A stretch of 64,000 nucleotides of DNA from Pandoraea eparura (GTDB lineage Bacteria > Pseudomonadota > Gammaproteobacteria > Burkholderiales > Burkholderiaceae). The translations under genes and the position numbers were made by a program. The number at the start of each line of letters is the position of its first letter. Positions within the stretch are counted from its first letter, which is position 1. Of the stretch, positions 1 through 9,736 are shown one piece after another. The DNA is taken from NCBI RefSeq assembly GCF_902459725.1, contig NZ_CABPSH010000003.1, positions 124,001 to 188,000 on the forward strand, read 5' to 3'. Under the pieces are notes generated by a model that saw only the letters and a program-made list of their open reading frames with translations, was not told where the DNA came from and did no database searches.

Positions 1-572
1 CCCAGGCCCTGCTGCCGCTGTTCGGCGATGGCGACGCGGCGATCGAGCAGGCACAGTCGGTGCTGCCCGTGTTCAAGACCCGCTTCGCCGAGGAAATCGA
101 TCTGCGCATGCGCGCGAAGCTCGGATTGCGCGAATCGCATGCCGACGACGAAGCGCTCATCAACCGGCTGTTCAAACTGATGCACGAGGGGCGTGTCGAT
201 TTCACGCACCTGTTCCGCACGCTGGCCACGCTTGAGCTGGAGAACCCCGCCGCCGACGCCCCGCTGCGCGACATGTTCATCGATCGCGCCGGCTTCGATG
301 CCTGGGCCGTCGATTACCGTGCGCGTCTGCGCCATGAGGCCAGCACGGATGTGAAGCGTGCGGTCGCGATGCGGCTCGTCAATCCAAAGTTCATCCTGCG
401 CAATCATCTGGCGGAAATTGCGATCCGGCGTGCGCGTGAGAAGGACTTTTCGGAAGTCGACACGTTGCTCAAGGTGCTCTCGCATCCCTACGACGAACAG
501 CCCGAATTTGCGCGTTACGCCGAGCTGCCGCCTGACTGGGCCGGGCAGCTCGAGGTCAGTTGCTCGTCCTGA
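1..572 (+). CDS. selO: SelO-type protein adenylyltransferase, C-terminal part only
   Basis: The reading frame is open from the window edge (first full codon at position 3) to a stop at 570-572, giving about 190 C-terminal residues. It matches the C-terminal region of SelO/YdiU pseudokinases, which transfer AMP to Ser, Thr or Tyr of target proteins in redox stress. The protein ends in VSCSS; eukaryotic SelO carries selenocysteine at the equivalent near-terminal position, and bacterial forms such as this use cysteine. The pseudokinase core lies outside the window, so catalytic residues cannot be checked. It is followed 153 bases later by msrB on the same strand, a sensible redox pairing. A GC-rich hairpin (681-705) lies between them. 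Confidence 0.85.
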   Translation, partial: QALLPLFGDGDAAIEQAQSVLPVFKTRFAEEIDLRMRAKLGLRESHADDEALINRLFKLMHEGRVDFTHLFRTLATLELENPAADAPLRDMFIDRAGFDAWAVDYRARLRHEASTDVKRAVAMRLVNPKFILRNHLAEIAIRRAREKDFSEVDTLLKVLSHPYDEQPEFARYAELPPDWAGQLEVSCSS

Positions 573-680
573 TCGACGGCACGGACCGGTATCGACGGGA
601 GCGCGAGCGTCAGCATGGCCTCATGCATTGCAAAACGGCGCGTCGCCCCCATCTGAGCCTGGTCTGACGATAGACGACGC

Positions 681-705
681 GCGGCGGCACCCTCGGAGCC
701 GCCGC
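681..705 (+). other. GC hairpin between selO and msrB
   Basis: An eight-base arm (681-688, GCGGCGGC) pairs with 698-705 across a nine-base loop. There is no T-run after it, so it is not a clear intrinsic terminator. It sits just before the msrB ribosome-binding site (AGGAG near 711) and may only be a processing or pause structure. Confidence 0.35.
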
Positions 706-725
706 CCATCAGGAGACTCTCATTC

Positions 726-1148
726 ATGAGCAAAGTGGAAAAAAGCGACGCCGACTGGCGTGCCCAACTCGACGACGTCGAATACCAGGTCACGCGTCAT
801 GCCGCCACCGAACGCGCCTTCACCGGCCGTTACTGGGATCATTGGCAAGACGGCACCTACCGTTGCATCTGTTGCGGCGCGCCGCTGTTCGAATCGACGG
901 AGAAGTTCGATGCGGGTTGCGGCTGGCCGAGCTACGCGAAGCCCATCGACAAGTCCGGTATCGACGAGGTGATGGACTACAGCCACGGCATGGTGCGCGT
1001 GGAAGTGCGTTGCCACAACTGCGACGCCCACCTCGGACACGTGTTCGAAGACGGCCCGCAACCGACCGGACTGCGCTATTGCATCAATTCCGCATCGCTC
1101 GACTTCGAGGGCAAGGACGGCCCGTCCGACAAGCCGGTTGACGACTGA
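726..1148 (+). CDS. msrB: Peptide-methionine (R)-S-oxide reductase MsrB
   Basis: Cytosolic repair enzyme that reduces the R epimer of methionine sulfoxide in proteins, normally recharged by thioredoxin. The 140-residue protein has the full SelR/MsrB domain. Two zinc-binding pairs are visible (Cys47/Cys50 and Cys96/Cys99), the GCGWPS motif carries Cys65, and the catalytic cysteine is Cys119 in RYCINSASL. Length and cysteine spacing match the zinc-containing E. coli-type enzyme. An AGGAG box lies about 10 bases before the ATG. It follows selO on the same strand and is probably co-expressed with it. Confidence 0.97.
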   Translation: MSKVEKSDADWRAQLDDVEYQVTRHAATERAFTGRYWDHWQDGTYRCICCGAPLFESTEKFDAGCGWPSYAKPIDKSGIDEVMDYSHGMVRVEVRCHNCDAHLGHVFEDGPQPTGLRYCINSASLDFEGKDGPSDKPVDD

Positions 1149-1178
1149 TCGGAAAGCGCTCACGGCGCGCCCGTCAGT

Positions 1179-1345
1179 GCGGTCGATGGGCGCGGCTGAT
1201 GATTGCGGTCGATGAGGACGGGCGATGCTGGCGACCTATGCGTGCGGCCGATGAAGGCGGCCGATGAGGGCGGCCGATGAGGGCGGATTAGGCGCGCGGC
1301 CGATGGGCGCGGTCAATGAGTACCGTCGATGCGTTCGGTCGATAC
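1179..1345. repeat. Degenerate ~13-bp intergenic tandem repeat (GCGGYCGATGRGG)
   Basis: The 337-base gap between msrB and the next gene is largely filled by imperfect head-to-tail copies of a 12-15 base unit. The three best copies are adjacent at 1244-1256, 1257-1269 and 1270-1282; more decayed copies run on both sides. The unit is not a CRISPR repeat (no spacers) and I see no open frame with a ribosome-binding site in it. The next gene starts at 1486 after a clean stretch. Confidence 0.6.
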
Positions 1346-1485
1346 GCGCGCTCGACCGGTGAGCTCGATCTCATTGGCGTCGGGCACCGAGCCTTTTGGG
1401 ACATCCCTCGCGGATGGGCGCCCCGACGTGATTCGTCTGTCTGCTAAGCTGGCGCTCCCTCAATGGAACACAGGAAACGTCGCTC

Positions 1486-1905
1486 ATGACCCGTCCGCCC
1501 CTTCGCATCGCCCCCCTGCTTTTCTCGGCCGCCGCATCGTTCGGCACCCTGAATGCGGCGCCGGCCATTGCGCAATACACGGGGCCGGCGGCCAGTGTCG
1601 CGACGTCCGGCAGCGTGGTCGTGCCATCGGCCATGCCGCATGTCACGAGCGTCGCTCAGGCGTTGGCCGCCCCCGACGATGCGATGGCCGTCATCGAGGG
1701 CTATCTCGTCAACCGGCTCAAGCACGAGCACTACACGTTCCGTGACGACACAGGCAGAACGCTCGTCATCGAGCTCGACGACAAATACCTCCCGCCCGGC
1801 CACCAGATCAACGACAAGACGCGGGTGCGCATCACCGGCGAAGTGGACCGCCATCACCTTCGCGCGAACGATATCGACGTCAAGCGCATCGACATCCTGC
1901 CGTAA
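1486..1905 (+). CDS. YgiW/NirD-type periplasmic OB-fold (BOF) protein
   Basis: A 139-residue exported protein. Residues 1-29 form a Sec signal peptide with a probable AIA|Q cleavage site. Residues about 60-139 show the bacterial OB-fold of the YgiW/YdeI stress-tolerance family (EGYLV, YTFRDDTGR, VRITGEVD, DIDVKRI). Family members sit in the periplasm and are linked to cation, acid or oxidative stress tolerance; their ligand is poorly known. The ATG is preceded by a GGAAA box. It stands alone between the repeat tract and yciB, so context adds little. Family assignment is firm, exact role is not. Confidence 0.85.
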   Translation: MTRPPLRIAPLLFSAAASFGTLNAAPAIAQYTGPAASVATSGSVVVPSAMPHVTSVAQALAAPDDAMAVIEGYLVNRLKHEHYTFRDDTGRTLVIELDDKYLPPGHQINDKTRVRITGEVDRHHLRANDIDVKRIDILP

Positions 1906-2025
1906 GGCAAGCGGCCGGCGTCCTGCGTTCTCGTGAAGCGATGCGGCGATCCGGGGCAGTGGGGCGGCACGGATACCGCGACGCCCATCGAGCGATTCAC
2001 CACGTCCCGCGGCGGGCCTTTGAAA

Positions 2026-2031
2026 TATAAT
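2026..2031 (+). promoter_or_regulatory. Probable -10 box of the yciB promoter
   Basis: A perfect TATAAT lies 67-72 bases before the yciB ATG in an otherwise GC-rich stretch. The -35 side is weak. Just downstream, 2040-2047 pairs perfectly with 2058-2065 (eight G-C pairs, ten-base loop), which would put a stable hairpin in the yciB 5' leader about 33 bases before the start codon. Confidence 0.5.
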
Positions 2032-2097
2032 GCGGGTTTGCCCCCGGCGCCATTTGCCCGGGGGCGATTTCCCCCGAAGCCCCCAAGCCGAGACTTC

Positions 2098-2631
2098 ATG
2101 AAATTCTTTTTCGACCTGTTACCGGTCATCTTGTTTTTCGTCGCTTTCAAGTTTGCCGGCATCTATGTCGCCACCGGCATCGCGATCGCGACGACGATTG
2201 CGCAAGTCATCTGGATGTGGCTGCGCCACCGCAAGGTCGAGCCCATGCAGTGGGTGAGCCTCGCGATCATCGTGGTGTTCGGCGGTGCGACCATGCTGCT
2301 GCACGACGAGACCTTCATCAAGTGGAAGCCCACGGCGCTGTACTGGCTCTTCGCGATCACGCTGTTCGTGGCCGAACTCATCTTCGACAAGAACCTGATT
2401 CGCGCCATGATGGAAAAGCAGATGGCGCTGCCCGAGCCCCTGTGGCGGGCGGTGAATTTCAGTTGGGCGCTGTTCTTCCTTGCGATGGGCGCGTTGAATC
2501 TGGTCATCGCCTACCATTTCTCGACCGACACGTGGGTCGACTTCAAGCTCTTCGGTGGCATGGGCCTGATGGTCGTGTTCATCGTCGTGCAGAGCCTCTG
2601 GCTCGCGAAGTACATCAAGCAGGACGAATAA
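2098..2631 (+). CDS. yciB: Inner-membrane septation protein YciB (IspZ/IspA family)
   Basis: A 177-residue polytopic inner-membrane protein with about five hydrophobic segments, matching YciB in length and motifs ([14 protein letters not shown] at the start, then YLFD-type and WALFF blocks). YciB supports envelope synthesis and cell division and interacts with elongation and division proteins in E. coli. I chose the ATG at 2098 because the open frame upstream to 1933 is low-quality and lacks family similarity, while 2098 starts the conserved N terminus. It is followed after 22 bases by a bolA-family gene and then by a parvulin gene, an arrangement common in Burkholderiaceae. Confidence 0.93.
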   Translation: MKFFFDLLPVILFFVAFKFAGIYVATGIAIATTIAQVIWMWLRHRKVEPMQWVSLAIIVVFGGATMLLHDETFIKWKPTALYWLFAITLFVAELIFDKNLIRAMMEKQMALPEPLWRAVNFSWALFFLAMGALNLVIAYHFSTDTWVDFKLFGGMGLMVVFIVVQSLWLAKYIKQDE

Positions 2632-2653
2632 CGTCCGTCAGGAAGTCACTGCC

Positions 2654-2917
2654 ATGTCCATGGAACAGCAAATCGAAGCGCGCCTCAGCGCGGCGCTCGC
2701 CCCGCTCGAATTCTCCCTCGAGAACGACAGCGCCCGTCATGCCGGCCATGCGGGGGCCGCGTCGGGCGGTCATTACAATGTCCGAATCGTCTCCGCCGCG
2801 TTTACCGGGCGTAACCGCGTGGCGCGTCACCGCCTGGTGTATGATGCGCTAGCCGATTTGATGCAAAACGGCATTCACGCCCTCGCCATCGTTGCGCTCG
2901 CCCCTGGCGAAGCGTAA
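2654..2917 (+). CDS. bolA: BolA family protein
   Basis: An 87-residue BolA-type protein. These small proteins partner monothiol glutaredoxins in handling Fe-S clusters and influence cell shape and stress responses. The alpha-beta BolA core is evident, with the helix-turn segment RNRVARHRLVYDAL near residues 52-65 and the closing strand IHALAIVAL. The insert GHAGAASGGH in the middle is Gly/Ala-rich, as often in betaproteobacterial members. It is the middle gene of yciB-bolA-ppiC, with gaps of 22 and 62 bases, so one transcript is likely. Confidence 0.9.
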   Translation: MSMEQQIEARLSAALAPLEFSLENDSARHAGHAGAASGGHYNVRIVSAAFTGRNRVARHRLVYDALADLMQNGIHALAIVALAPGEA

Positions 2918-2979
2918 CTCGCATGCGACGCATCCCCCGTCGATTAACCTTGCCTTCGTCATTCGTTAGGAAAAACAGC

Positions 2980-3774
2980 ATGGCATTGAAATTCGCCCGC
3001 ACGGCGCTGGCGCTCGGCGCCGCCGTGTCGCTGACCGCCGTCTCCCTCCCCGCGCTCGCTCAGAACGTCGCCGTCGTGAACGGCACGCCGGTGCCCGTGG
3101 CCCGCGCCGACGCCATGGTGCGCGAAATGGTTCGCCAGGGTCAGCCGAACTCGCCGCAACTGCAGCAGCAAGTGCGCGAAGAACTGGTCAAGCGCGAAGT
3201 CCTCGCGCAGGCCGCCGTCAGCAAGGGTCTGGCCACGCAGTCGGACGTCAAGGCGCAGCTCAAGCTGGCCGAGCAAGGCGTGCTGATCCGCGCCCTGATC
3301 GCCGACTTCCAGAAGACCTCGCCGGTCACCGACGCCGAAGTCCAGGCACGATATGACCAGTTGAAGAAGCAGTTCGGCGACAAGGAATATCACGCCCGCC
3401 ACATCCTGGTGCCGAGCGAAGACACGGCCAAGGACATCATCGCGAAGCTCAAGGGCGGCGCGAAGTTCGCCGACCTCGCCAAGCAGTACTCGAAGGATCC
3501 GGGTTCGGCACAGAACGGCGGCGATCTCGACTGGTCGCCGGCCAACGCCTACGTGCCCGAGTTCTCCGACGCCCTGCAAAAGCTGCAAAAGGGTCAGTAC
3601 TCGCAGACGCCGGTCAAAACGCAGTTCGGCTACCACGTGATCGAACTGGACGACGTGCGCGATGCACAGATTCCGGCGCTTAACGACGTCAAGCCGCAAC
3701 TCGTGCAGCAAATGCAGGAAGAGAAGCTGCAAGGCTTCATCGATGGCCTCGAGAAGAAGGCCAAAATCCAGTAA
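2980..3774 (+). CDS. Periplasmic parvulin-type peptidyl-prolyl isomerase
   Basis: A 264-residue exported foldase. Residues 1-27 are a signal peptide ending PALA|Q. An N-terminal helical chaperone region (about 30-130, Gln-rich) is followed by one parvulin domain at about 138-226 (HARHILV, GGDLDWSP, FGYHVIEL). This matches PrsA/PpiC/Cbf2-like foldases, which help outer-membrane and secreted proteins fold. The ATG at 2980 has an AGGAAAA box and starts the signal peptide; the upstream in-frame ATG at 2923 would add a charged 19-residue lead and destroy the signal. It ends the yciB-bolA operon, with a strong terminator after it. Confidence 0.92.
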   Translation: MALKFARTALALGAAVSLTAVSLPALAQNVAVVNGTPVPVARADAMVREMVRQGQPNSPQLQQQVREELVKREVLAQAAVSKGLATQSDVKAQLKLAEQGVLIRALIADFQKTSPVTDAEVQARYDQLKKQFGDKEYHARHILVPSEDTAKDIIAKLKGGAKFADLAKQYSKDPGSAQNGGDLDWSPANAYVPEFSDALQKLQKGQYSQTPVKTQFGYHVIELDDVRDAQIPALNDVKPQLVQQMQEEKLQGFIDGLEKKAKIQ

Positions 3775-3806
3775 GCGTTGCCGGCGTCGCGTTCGGCATG
3801 AAAAGC

Positions 3807-3834
3807 AAAAATCCCGCCTTCCGGCGGGATTTTT
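3807..3834. terminator. Bidirectional terminator between ppiC-type gene and purL
   Basis: A perfect 12-base stem (3807-3818 with 3823-3834) with a TTCC loop and A/T runs on both sides, suited to stopping transcription from both convergent genes. Confidence 0.9.
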
Positions 3835-3846
3835 GTTTCCAACGCG

Positions 3847-3876
3847 ATATTCCGCACGCGCCAACGTGCGGAATAT
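3847..3876 (-). terminator. Second hairpin just after the purL stop
   Basis: A perfect 12-base stem (3847-3858 with 3865-3876, six-base loop) lies 6 bases past the purL stop codon on the minus strand. No T-run follows directly, so it may protect the purL 3' end or act together with the terminator at 3807-3834. Confidence 0.5.
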
Positions 3877-3882
3877 TGTCGC

Positions 3883-6800
3883 TTAAGCCACCCAGCGGCG
3901 CGCGTTGCGGAACATGCGCATCCACGGGCTGTCTTCACCCCACTGCTCGGGCGCCCAGCTCATCTGCACCGTGCGGAACACGCGCTCCGGGTGCGGCATC
4001 ATCACCGTGAAGCGGCCGTCGCCCGTGGTCACCGCCGTCAGACCGCGCGGTGAACCGTTCGGGTTGAACGGATACTGCTCGGTCGGCTGTCCCCGATGGT
4101 CGACGAAACGCATGGCGGCCAGCGCCTGATCAATATTGCCTTGCTGACCGAAGTTGGCAAAGCCCTCGCCGTGCGCGATCACGATCGGCAGTTGCGAGCC
4201 GGCCATGTCCTTGAAGAACAGCGATGGCGAATCGAGCACTTCCACCTGCGTGAGACGCGCCTCGTACTTCGACTGGTTGTACGTGAACTTCGGCCACGCC
4301 GCCGCGCCCGGAATCAGGTTCGACAGGTTGCTCATCATCTGGCAACCATTGCACACGCCCAGCGCAAATGTATCGGCACGGTTGAAGAAGCCCGCGAACT
4401 GCTCGGCCAGCGCCGGATTGAACAGAATCGTCTTCGCCCAGCCCTCGCCCGCCCCCAGGGTGTCGCCGTACGAGAACCCGCCGCAGGCGATGAAGCCCTT
4501 GAACGCCTCCAGCGAGTGACGGCCCGCGAGCAAATCGCTCATGTGCACGTCGTAGGTGTCGAAGCCGGCCTTGTCCAGCACATAGGCCATTTCCAGGTGT
4601 GAATTCACGCCCTGCTCACGCAGGATGGCCATCTTCGGACGCACACCCGTCGCGATGAACGGCGCAGCGACGTCTTCGCTGGCATCGAACGTCAGCTTCG
4701 GCGAGAGGCCCGGATCGCTCGTGTCGTTCAGTGCATCGTATTCGGCGTCGGCAGCCGCCGGGTTGTCGCGCAGACGCGCAATGCGCCAGCTCACTTCCGA
4801 CCACTCACGTTGCAGCGCCGCGCGCGGCGCGCCGAACACCTTCTTCGCGTCGCGATAGATCTCGATGACGTCGTTCGTGTTCGGCTTGCCGATCACGTGC
4901 GTGCACGCGGACAAACCGGCTTCCCGCAATGTCTGCAACACGGCGTCGCGCTCCGAGGCGCGCACCTGGATCACACCGCCGAGTTCCTCCGAGAAGAGCG
5001 CGCGCAGCGTCTTGTCCTCGCGACGGCCCACCGTCTGCTTGGCCCAATCCTTGGCGTCGCCGTAATCGGATTCGAAACCGTCGTCGAGCGTGAGCATGTC
5101 GACATTGAGCGACACGCCGACGTGGCCGGCGAAGGCCATTTCCGCCACGGTGGCAAAGAGACCGCCGTCCGAACGATCGTGATAGGCGAGGAGCTTGCCG
5201 TCGCGGTTCAGTGTCTGGATGGCGTCGAAGAAGCGCTGAAGGTCGGCCGGATCGTCCAGGTCCGGCGCCACGTCACCGATCTGCTGCGTGACCTGCGCGA
5301 GAATACTGCCGCCCAGACGGTGCTTGTTGCGTCCCAGATCGATGGCGATCAGCACCGTCTCGCCCGCTTGTGCGAGGGAGCGCAGTTGCGGCGTGAGATG
5401 GCCTCGCACGTCCTCGACCGGCGCGAAGGCCGATACGATCAGCGACACCGGCGCGACCACGTCCTTGCTTCGGCCGGCGTCTTCCCACTTGGTGCGCATC
5501 GACAGCGAATCCTTGCCGACGGGGATCGACAGGCCCAGCGCCGGGCACAGTTCCATGCCGACCGCCTTGACCGTGTCGAACAGCGCGGCGTCTTCTCCGT
5601 CAGTGCCGCACGCGGCCATCCAGTTGGCCGACAGCTTGATCTGGTCGAGCGACGCAATCGGCGCCGCCGCAATATTGGTGATGGCTTCGCCGACCGCCAT
5701 GCGGCCCGATGCCGGCGCGTCGATCACGGCCAGCGGCGTGCGCTCGCCCATCGTCATGGCTTCGCCACGATAGCCCGTGTAGTCCATCAGCGAAATGGCG
5801 CAGTCGGCCACCGGCACCTGCCACGGGCCAACCATCTGGTCGCGTGCCGTCAGGCCGCCCACGGTACGGTCGCCGATCGTGATGAGGAATGACTTGCTGG
5901 CCACGGTCGGGTGGCGCAGTACGGCGCGCGCCACATCGTCGAGCGACAGACCCGTCACGTCCACCGGCGGAAGTTCGGCCTTCACACGCTTGACGTCGCG
6001 GTGCATACGCGGCGGCTTGCCGAGCAACACGTCCATCGGCATGTCGACCGGATCCGGCGACTCCGGATGCATCGCGTCGACCAGCTTGAGTTGACGCTCG
6101 TCGGTGGCGATACCGACCACGGCGACCGGGCAGCGCTCGCGTTGGCAGATCGCCTGGAAGGCCGGGAAGCTGTCCGGCGCGATGGCCAGCACGTAGCGCT
6201 CCTGCGCTTCGTTACTCCAGATTTCGGCCGGGGACATGCCCGACTCTTCGAGCTGAACCTGACGCAGGTCGAAGCGCGCGCCCTTGTCGGCGCCGTCGAC
6301 CAGTTCCGGGAACGCATTCGACAGGCCGCCCGCGCCCACGTCGTGAATCGACAGGATGGGGTTGGCCTCGCCCTGACGCCAGCACGCGTTGATGACTTCC
6401 TGCGCGCGACGCTCGATTTCCGGGTTGCCGCGCTGCACCGAGTCAAAGTCGAGTTCGGCCGTGTTCGTGCCGGTGGCCATCGAGCTGGCGGCACCGCCGC
6501 CCATGCCGATGCGCATACCCGGGCCGCCGATCTGGATGAGCAGCGTGCCGGCCGGCAGATTGTGCTTGTGCGTGTGTTGTGCGGCGATGTTGCCCATACC
6601 GCCCGCGATCATGATCGGCTTGTGATAACCGCGCACGCGGCCAGCCACGTTCTGCTCGTACGTCCGGAAATAGCCGCCGAGGATCGGACGGCCGAATTCG
6701 TTGTTGAACGCGGCGCCGCCCAGCGGGCCATCGACCATGATCTGCAGCGGCGACGCAATGCGATCCGGGCGGCCGTAGTCGGCACTGGTGTCGTCGGGCT

Positions 6801-7914
6801 TGCGCAGCGACGGCGGCACCGCCACGTCACGGTCGTTCTCCCACGACTCGCGCGCGTCCGGCAGCGCCAGATTCGACACGGTGAAGCCGGTCAGGCCCGA
6901 CTTCGGCGTGGAGCCGCGGCCGGTCGCGCCCTCGTCGCGAATCTCGCCGCCCGCCCCCGTCGACGCCCCCGGGAACGGCGAGATCGCCGTCGGGTGGTTG
7001 TGCGTCTCAACCTTCATCAGCGTGTGCGTGAGTTCGACGCTGCGGCCGTACTGGCCGTCGGCGCCGCGCGGATACCAGCGCTCGACTTCCGCGCCTTCCA
7101 TCACCGAGGCATTGTCCGAATACGCCACCACCGTCCCCTGCGGGTGCAGTTGATGCGTGTTCTTGATCATCTGGAACAGCGACTTGTCCTGCGCCTGTCC
7201 GTCGATGGTCCATTGCGCATTGAAAATCTTGTGGCGGCAATGCTCGCTGTTGGCCTGCGCGAACATCATCAATTCGACGTCGGTCGGGTTGCGCTTCAGA
7301 CTCGTGAAGGCGTCGACCAGATAGTCGATTTCGTCGTCGGCCAGCGCCAGGCCCAGGTCGCGGTTGGCGGTTTCGAGGGCGCTGCGGCCCACGCCGATCA
7401 CGTCGATCGTCTGCAGCGGTTTGGCCGGCAGTTCGACGAAGAGCGCCTCGGCGTCATGGCGCGTGGCCACGACCGTCTCGGTCATGCGGTCGTGCAACAC
7501 CGCGGCGACCCGCGCGAGCGCATCCGCCGGCAGCGCCTTCTTGCCGCCCAGCAGGCCGGACTTCACGCCGATCGTGTATTCGACGGCGCGCTCGATACGG
7601 CGCACGTGATCGATGCCGCAGTTGCGCGCGATGTCCGTCGCCTTGCTCGCCCAGGGGGAAATCGTGCCCAGACGCGGGATCACCAGCAACTGGTCGCCCA
7701 CCGGTTCTTCGCGCACCGGCTCACCATAGGTGAGCAGACCGGCGACGCGGGCCACGTCTTCGCTCGACAGCGGTTCGGCGCTGGCCACGAGATGCACGTA
7801 GCGGGCGTCGACACGCACGATCGAACTGTCGATGGCTTGCAGGGTCTGCAGAAGACGTTGCTGGCGGAATTCGGAGAGCGCCAAGGCGCCGGCGAAGCAG
7901 GCAATGTGAGTCAT
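3883..7914 (-). CDS. purL: Phosphoribosylformylglycinamidine synthase PurL (large type)
   Basis: Fourth step of purine synthesis: FGAR + glutamine + ATP to FGAM. The 1343-residue single-chain form joins an N-terminal PurS-like part, two AIRS-like halves and a C-terminal class I glutaminase domain (about 1095-1340). The glutaminase triad is visible: Cys1188 in GVCNGC, and His1308 and Glu1310 in MPHPER. Glycine-rich ATP-site motifs ([18 protein letters not shown]-like [18 protein letters not shown]) are intact. Length matches the proteobacterial family. It is monocistronic, facing the parvulin gene tail to tail and dadA head to head. Confidence 0.98.
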   Translation of the reverse strand: MTHIACFAGALALSEFRQQRLLQTLQAIDSSIVRVDARYVHLVASAEPLSSEDVARVAGLLTYGEPVREEPVGDQLLVIPRLGTISPWASKATDIARNCGIDHVRRIERAVEYTIGVKSGLLGGKKALPADALARVAAVLHDRMTETVVATRHDAEALFVELPAKPLQTIDVIGVGRSALETANRDLGLALADDEIDYLVDAFTSLKRNPTDVELMMFAQANSEHCRHKIFNAQWTIDGQAQDKSLFQMIKNTHQLHPQGTVVAYSDNASVMEGAEVERWYPRGADGQYGRSVELTHTLMKVETHNHPTAISPFPGASTGAGGEIRDEGATGRGSTPKSGLTGFTVSNLALPDARESWENDRDVAVPPSLRKPDDTSADYGRPDRIASPLQIMVDGPLGGAAFNNEFGRPILGGYFRTYEQNVAGRVRGYHKPIMIAGGMGNIAAQHTHKHNLPAGTLLIQIGGPGMRIGMGGGAASSMATGTNTAELDFDSVQRGNPEIERRAQEVINACWRQGEANPILSIHDVGAGGLSNAFPELVDGADKGARFDLRQVQLEESGMSPAEIWSNEAQERYVLAIAPDSFPAFQAICQRERCPVAVVGIATDERQLKLVDAMHPESPDPVDMPMDVLLGKPPRMHRDVKRVKAELPPVDVTGLSLDDVARAVLRHPTVASKSFLITIGDRTVGGLTARDQMVGPWQVPVADCAISLMDYTGYRGEAMTMGERTPLAVIDAPASGRMAVGEAITNIAAAPIASLDQIKLSANWMAACGTDGEDAALFDTVKAVGMELCPALGLSIPVGKDSLSMRTKWEDAGRSKDVVAPVSLIVSAFAPVEDVRGHLTPQLRSLAQAGETVLIAIDLGRNKHRLGGSILAQVTQQIGDVAPDLDDPADLQRFFDAIQTLNRDGKLLAYHDRSDGGLFATVAEMAFAGHVGVSLNVDMLTLDDGFESDYGDAKDWAKQTVGRREDKTLRALFSEELGGVIQVRASERDAVLQTLREAGLSACTHVIGKPNTNDVIEIYRDAKKVFGAPRAALQREWSEVSWRIARLRDNPAAADAEYDALNDTSDPGLSPKLTFDASEDVAAPFIATGVRPKMAILREQGVNSHLEMAYVLDKAGFDTYDVHMSDLLAGRHSLEAFKGFIACGGFSYGDTLGAGEGWAKTILFNPALAEQFAGFFNRADTFALGVCNGCQMMSNLSNLIPGAAAWPKFTYNQSKYEARLTQVEVLDSPSLFFKDMAGSQLPIVIAHGEGFANFGQQGNIDQALAAMRFVDHRGQPTEQYPFNPNGSPRGLTAVTTGDGRFTVMMPHPERVFRTVQMSWAPEQWGEDSPWMRMFRNARRWVA

Positions 7915-7964
7915 GGAAGGACGGAAGGCGAGGCGTTCAAAACGCGGGGGAACGACAAAGCGAG

Positions 7965-7991
7965 ATTATACCCTGCTTACCCCGGGTTATA
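7965..7991 (-). promoter_or_regulatory. Probable purL promoter (-10 boxes)
   Basis: Reading towards purL, a GGGTATAA motif occurs twice, giving TATAAC at 7986-7991 and TATAAT at 7965-7970, the latter about 50 bases before the ATG. The -35 elements are weak. No purine-repressor palindrome is obvious to me. Confidence 0.45.
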
Positions 7992-8167
7992 CCCGAGTGC
8001 GCCACACGCATTCTGGGGAGCCTACCGCCCTGTGAGGGCGTCTCTCTGGTAACCTATGCGCCCCGTCATCAGCACGGGCCGCGAAACCGGCGACCGGGCG
8101 CGGCGCGTGACACAACGACACTAACAAGCGAACGTACGGGCGTTCGCCACACACCAGACGGTTGGGA

Positions 8168-9442
8168 ATGAAGGTCATCGTTATCGGCGGCGGGGTCATT
8201 GGCACGTGTACCGCCTACTATCTGGCCGCCGCGGGGCATACGGTCACGCTCGTCGAGCGCAACAGCACGGTGGCTCAGGAAAGCAGCTTCGGCAATGCGG
8301 GCGTCATCGCGCCCGGCTACGTCACGCCGTGGGCCGCGCCGGGCATGCCGCGCAAGCTGTTCGGCCACCTGTTCAGTTCGGCCAGCCCGCTCATCTTCCG
8401 GCCCGGCCTGTCGGCCGGCACCTGGCGCTGGGCGGCTCGCTGGCTGCGCGAGTGCAAGCTTGAACGCTACCGCGCCAATCGCGAGCGGATGCAGCGACTC
8501 GCGTTCTATAGCCAGCGTTGCCTGCATGCGCTGCGCGAGACGCACGTCTTCGAATACGAACAGACGCAAGGCTATTTACAACTGTTTCGCACCGATCGCG
8601 ACATCAAGATGAGCGAACCGGCGCGCGCCATGCTCGCCGAGAACGAAGTGCCGCACCGCCTGCTCACGGCCGACGAGTGCCGCAAGCTCGAACCGGCGAT
8701 TTCGACCGATGCCCAACTGGCGGGCGGCCTGCACCTGCCCCGCGACGAGACCGGCAACTGCCCGCTCTTTACCAAGCGTCTCGCCCAGATTGCCCGCGAG
8801 ATGGGGGTAACGCTTGCCACCGAAACGACCGTGTTGTCGGTGCGCCCGAACATGGGGCGCTCCGGGGTCACGGTCGAGACGGCCAGCACTGCGCAGCTCG
8901 CCCAACGCGCGACGCTCGAGGCCGATGCCGTCGTGATCGCGGCAGGCGTGGCGAGTGCGACAATGCTGCGCCCACTGGGTATTGACCTGCCGCTCTGGCC
9001 GATCAAGGGGTACTCGATCACGGTGCCGGTCAAGACCGAACTGTTCAGCCCGCGCATCGCCGTCATGGACGAGTCGTACAAGACCGCCATCACCCCGCAA
9101 GGCAACCGTCTGCGCATTGCCGGGACGGCCGAGCTGGGCGATACCGAGCTCGTGCTGCGCGAACGCGCCATCGCTACGCTGTACAAAGTGGCGACGGACT
9201 GGTTCCCCGGCGCGGGCAAGTACCGCGAGGCACGCGCCTGGGTCGGTGCCCGTCCGATGCTCCCCGACGGCCCGCCCCTGCTCGGCGCGACGCCGCTGCC
9301 CGGCATCTTCCTGAACGTGGGCCACGGCTCGACCGGCTGGGCGATGGCCTGCGGCTCGGGCCGCGTGCTCGCCGACGTCATCTCCGGACAAACGCCGGAA
9401 ATCGATCTGAATGGCCTGACACTCGCTCGTTACGCAAGCTAA
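8168..9442 (+). CDS. dadA: D-amino acid dehydrogenase DadA-like flavoenzyme
   Basis: A 424-residue FAD-dependent amine oxidoreductase of the DAO family. It oxidises D-amino acids (notably D-alanine) to 2-oxo acids and passes electrons to the respiratory chain at the inner membrane. The Rossmann fingerprint GGGVIGTC begins at residue 7, the acidic ribose-binding residue follows in LVERN, and the DadA-type segment ESSFGNAGVIAPGY and C-terminal GHGSTGWAMACGSG are present. I used ATG 8168 rather than TTG 8162 because it directly begins the dinucleotide-binding strand. It stands alone; no alanine racemase gene is adjacent, unlike E. coli. Confidence 0.93.
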   Translation: MKVIVIGGGVIGTCTAYYLAAAGHTVTLVERNSTVAQESSFGNAGVIAPGYVTPWAAPGMPRKLFGHLFSSASPLIFRPGLSAGTWRWAARWLRECKLERYRANRERMQRLAFYSQRCLHALRETHVFEYEQTQGYLQLFRTDRDIKMSEPARAMLAENEVPHRLLTADECRKLEPAISTDAQLAGGLHLPRDETGNCPLFTKRLAQIAREMGVTLATETTVLSVRPNMGRSGVTVETASTAQLAQRATLEADAVVIAAGVASATMLRPLGIDLPLWPIKGYSITVPVKTELFSPRIAVMDESYKTAITPQGNRLRIAGTAELGDTELVLRERAIATLYKVATDWFPGAGKYREARAWVGARPMLPDGPPLLGATPLPGIFLNVGHGSTGWAMACGSGRVLADVISGQTPEIDLNGLTLARYAS

Positions 9443-9736
9443 GATGCGCCGCGCCTAGAGCGGATGGAAACGGGCCGCTCCGTGACAGGGACCGGCCCGA
9501 TCCGACGCTCGCAAGGGCGCCTGCGCGCCAGCATCGTCGGTCGCAAATCCAGGCTCGGCAGGGCCCTGTCGGTGAAAACCGACACCGTATTCAGATTCAC
9601 GCCGGCAGGCACAACGATACGGTGAAGGCATAATCTCAAGATTGGCACGCAGAACTTGCCGCGCCCGCGCCGTCGAAGCAAGCATGCGGCGCCGTGCAAC
9701 GTTCGCCGCCCCTCGATCCCGGGAGTTTCGCCTGTC

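Noticed and set aside
558-572. Selenocysteine in SelO
   Set aside because: The near-terminal residue is encoded by TGC (cysteine), not an in-frame TGA.
1179-1345. CRISPR or attachment-site repeats near msrB
   Set aside because: Units are 12-15 bases, imperfect and directly adjacent; no spacer structure and no integrase gene.
5911-8052. 713-codon plus-strand frame antisense to purL
   Set aside because: Arg/Val/Gly-rich composition typical of antisense frames in GC-rich genes; purL is certain on the other strand.
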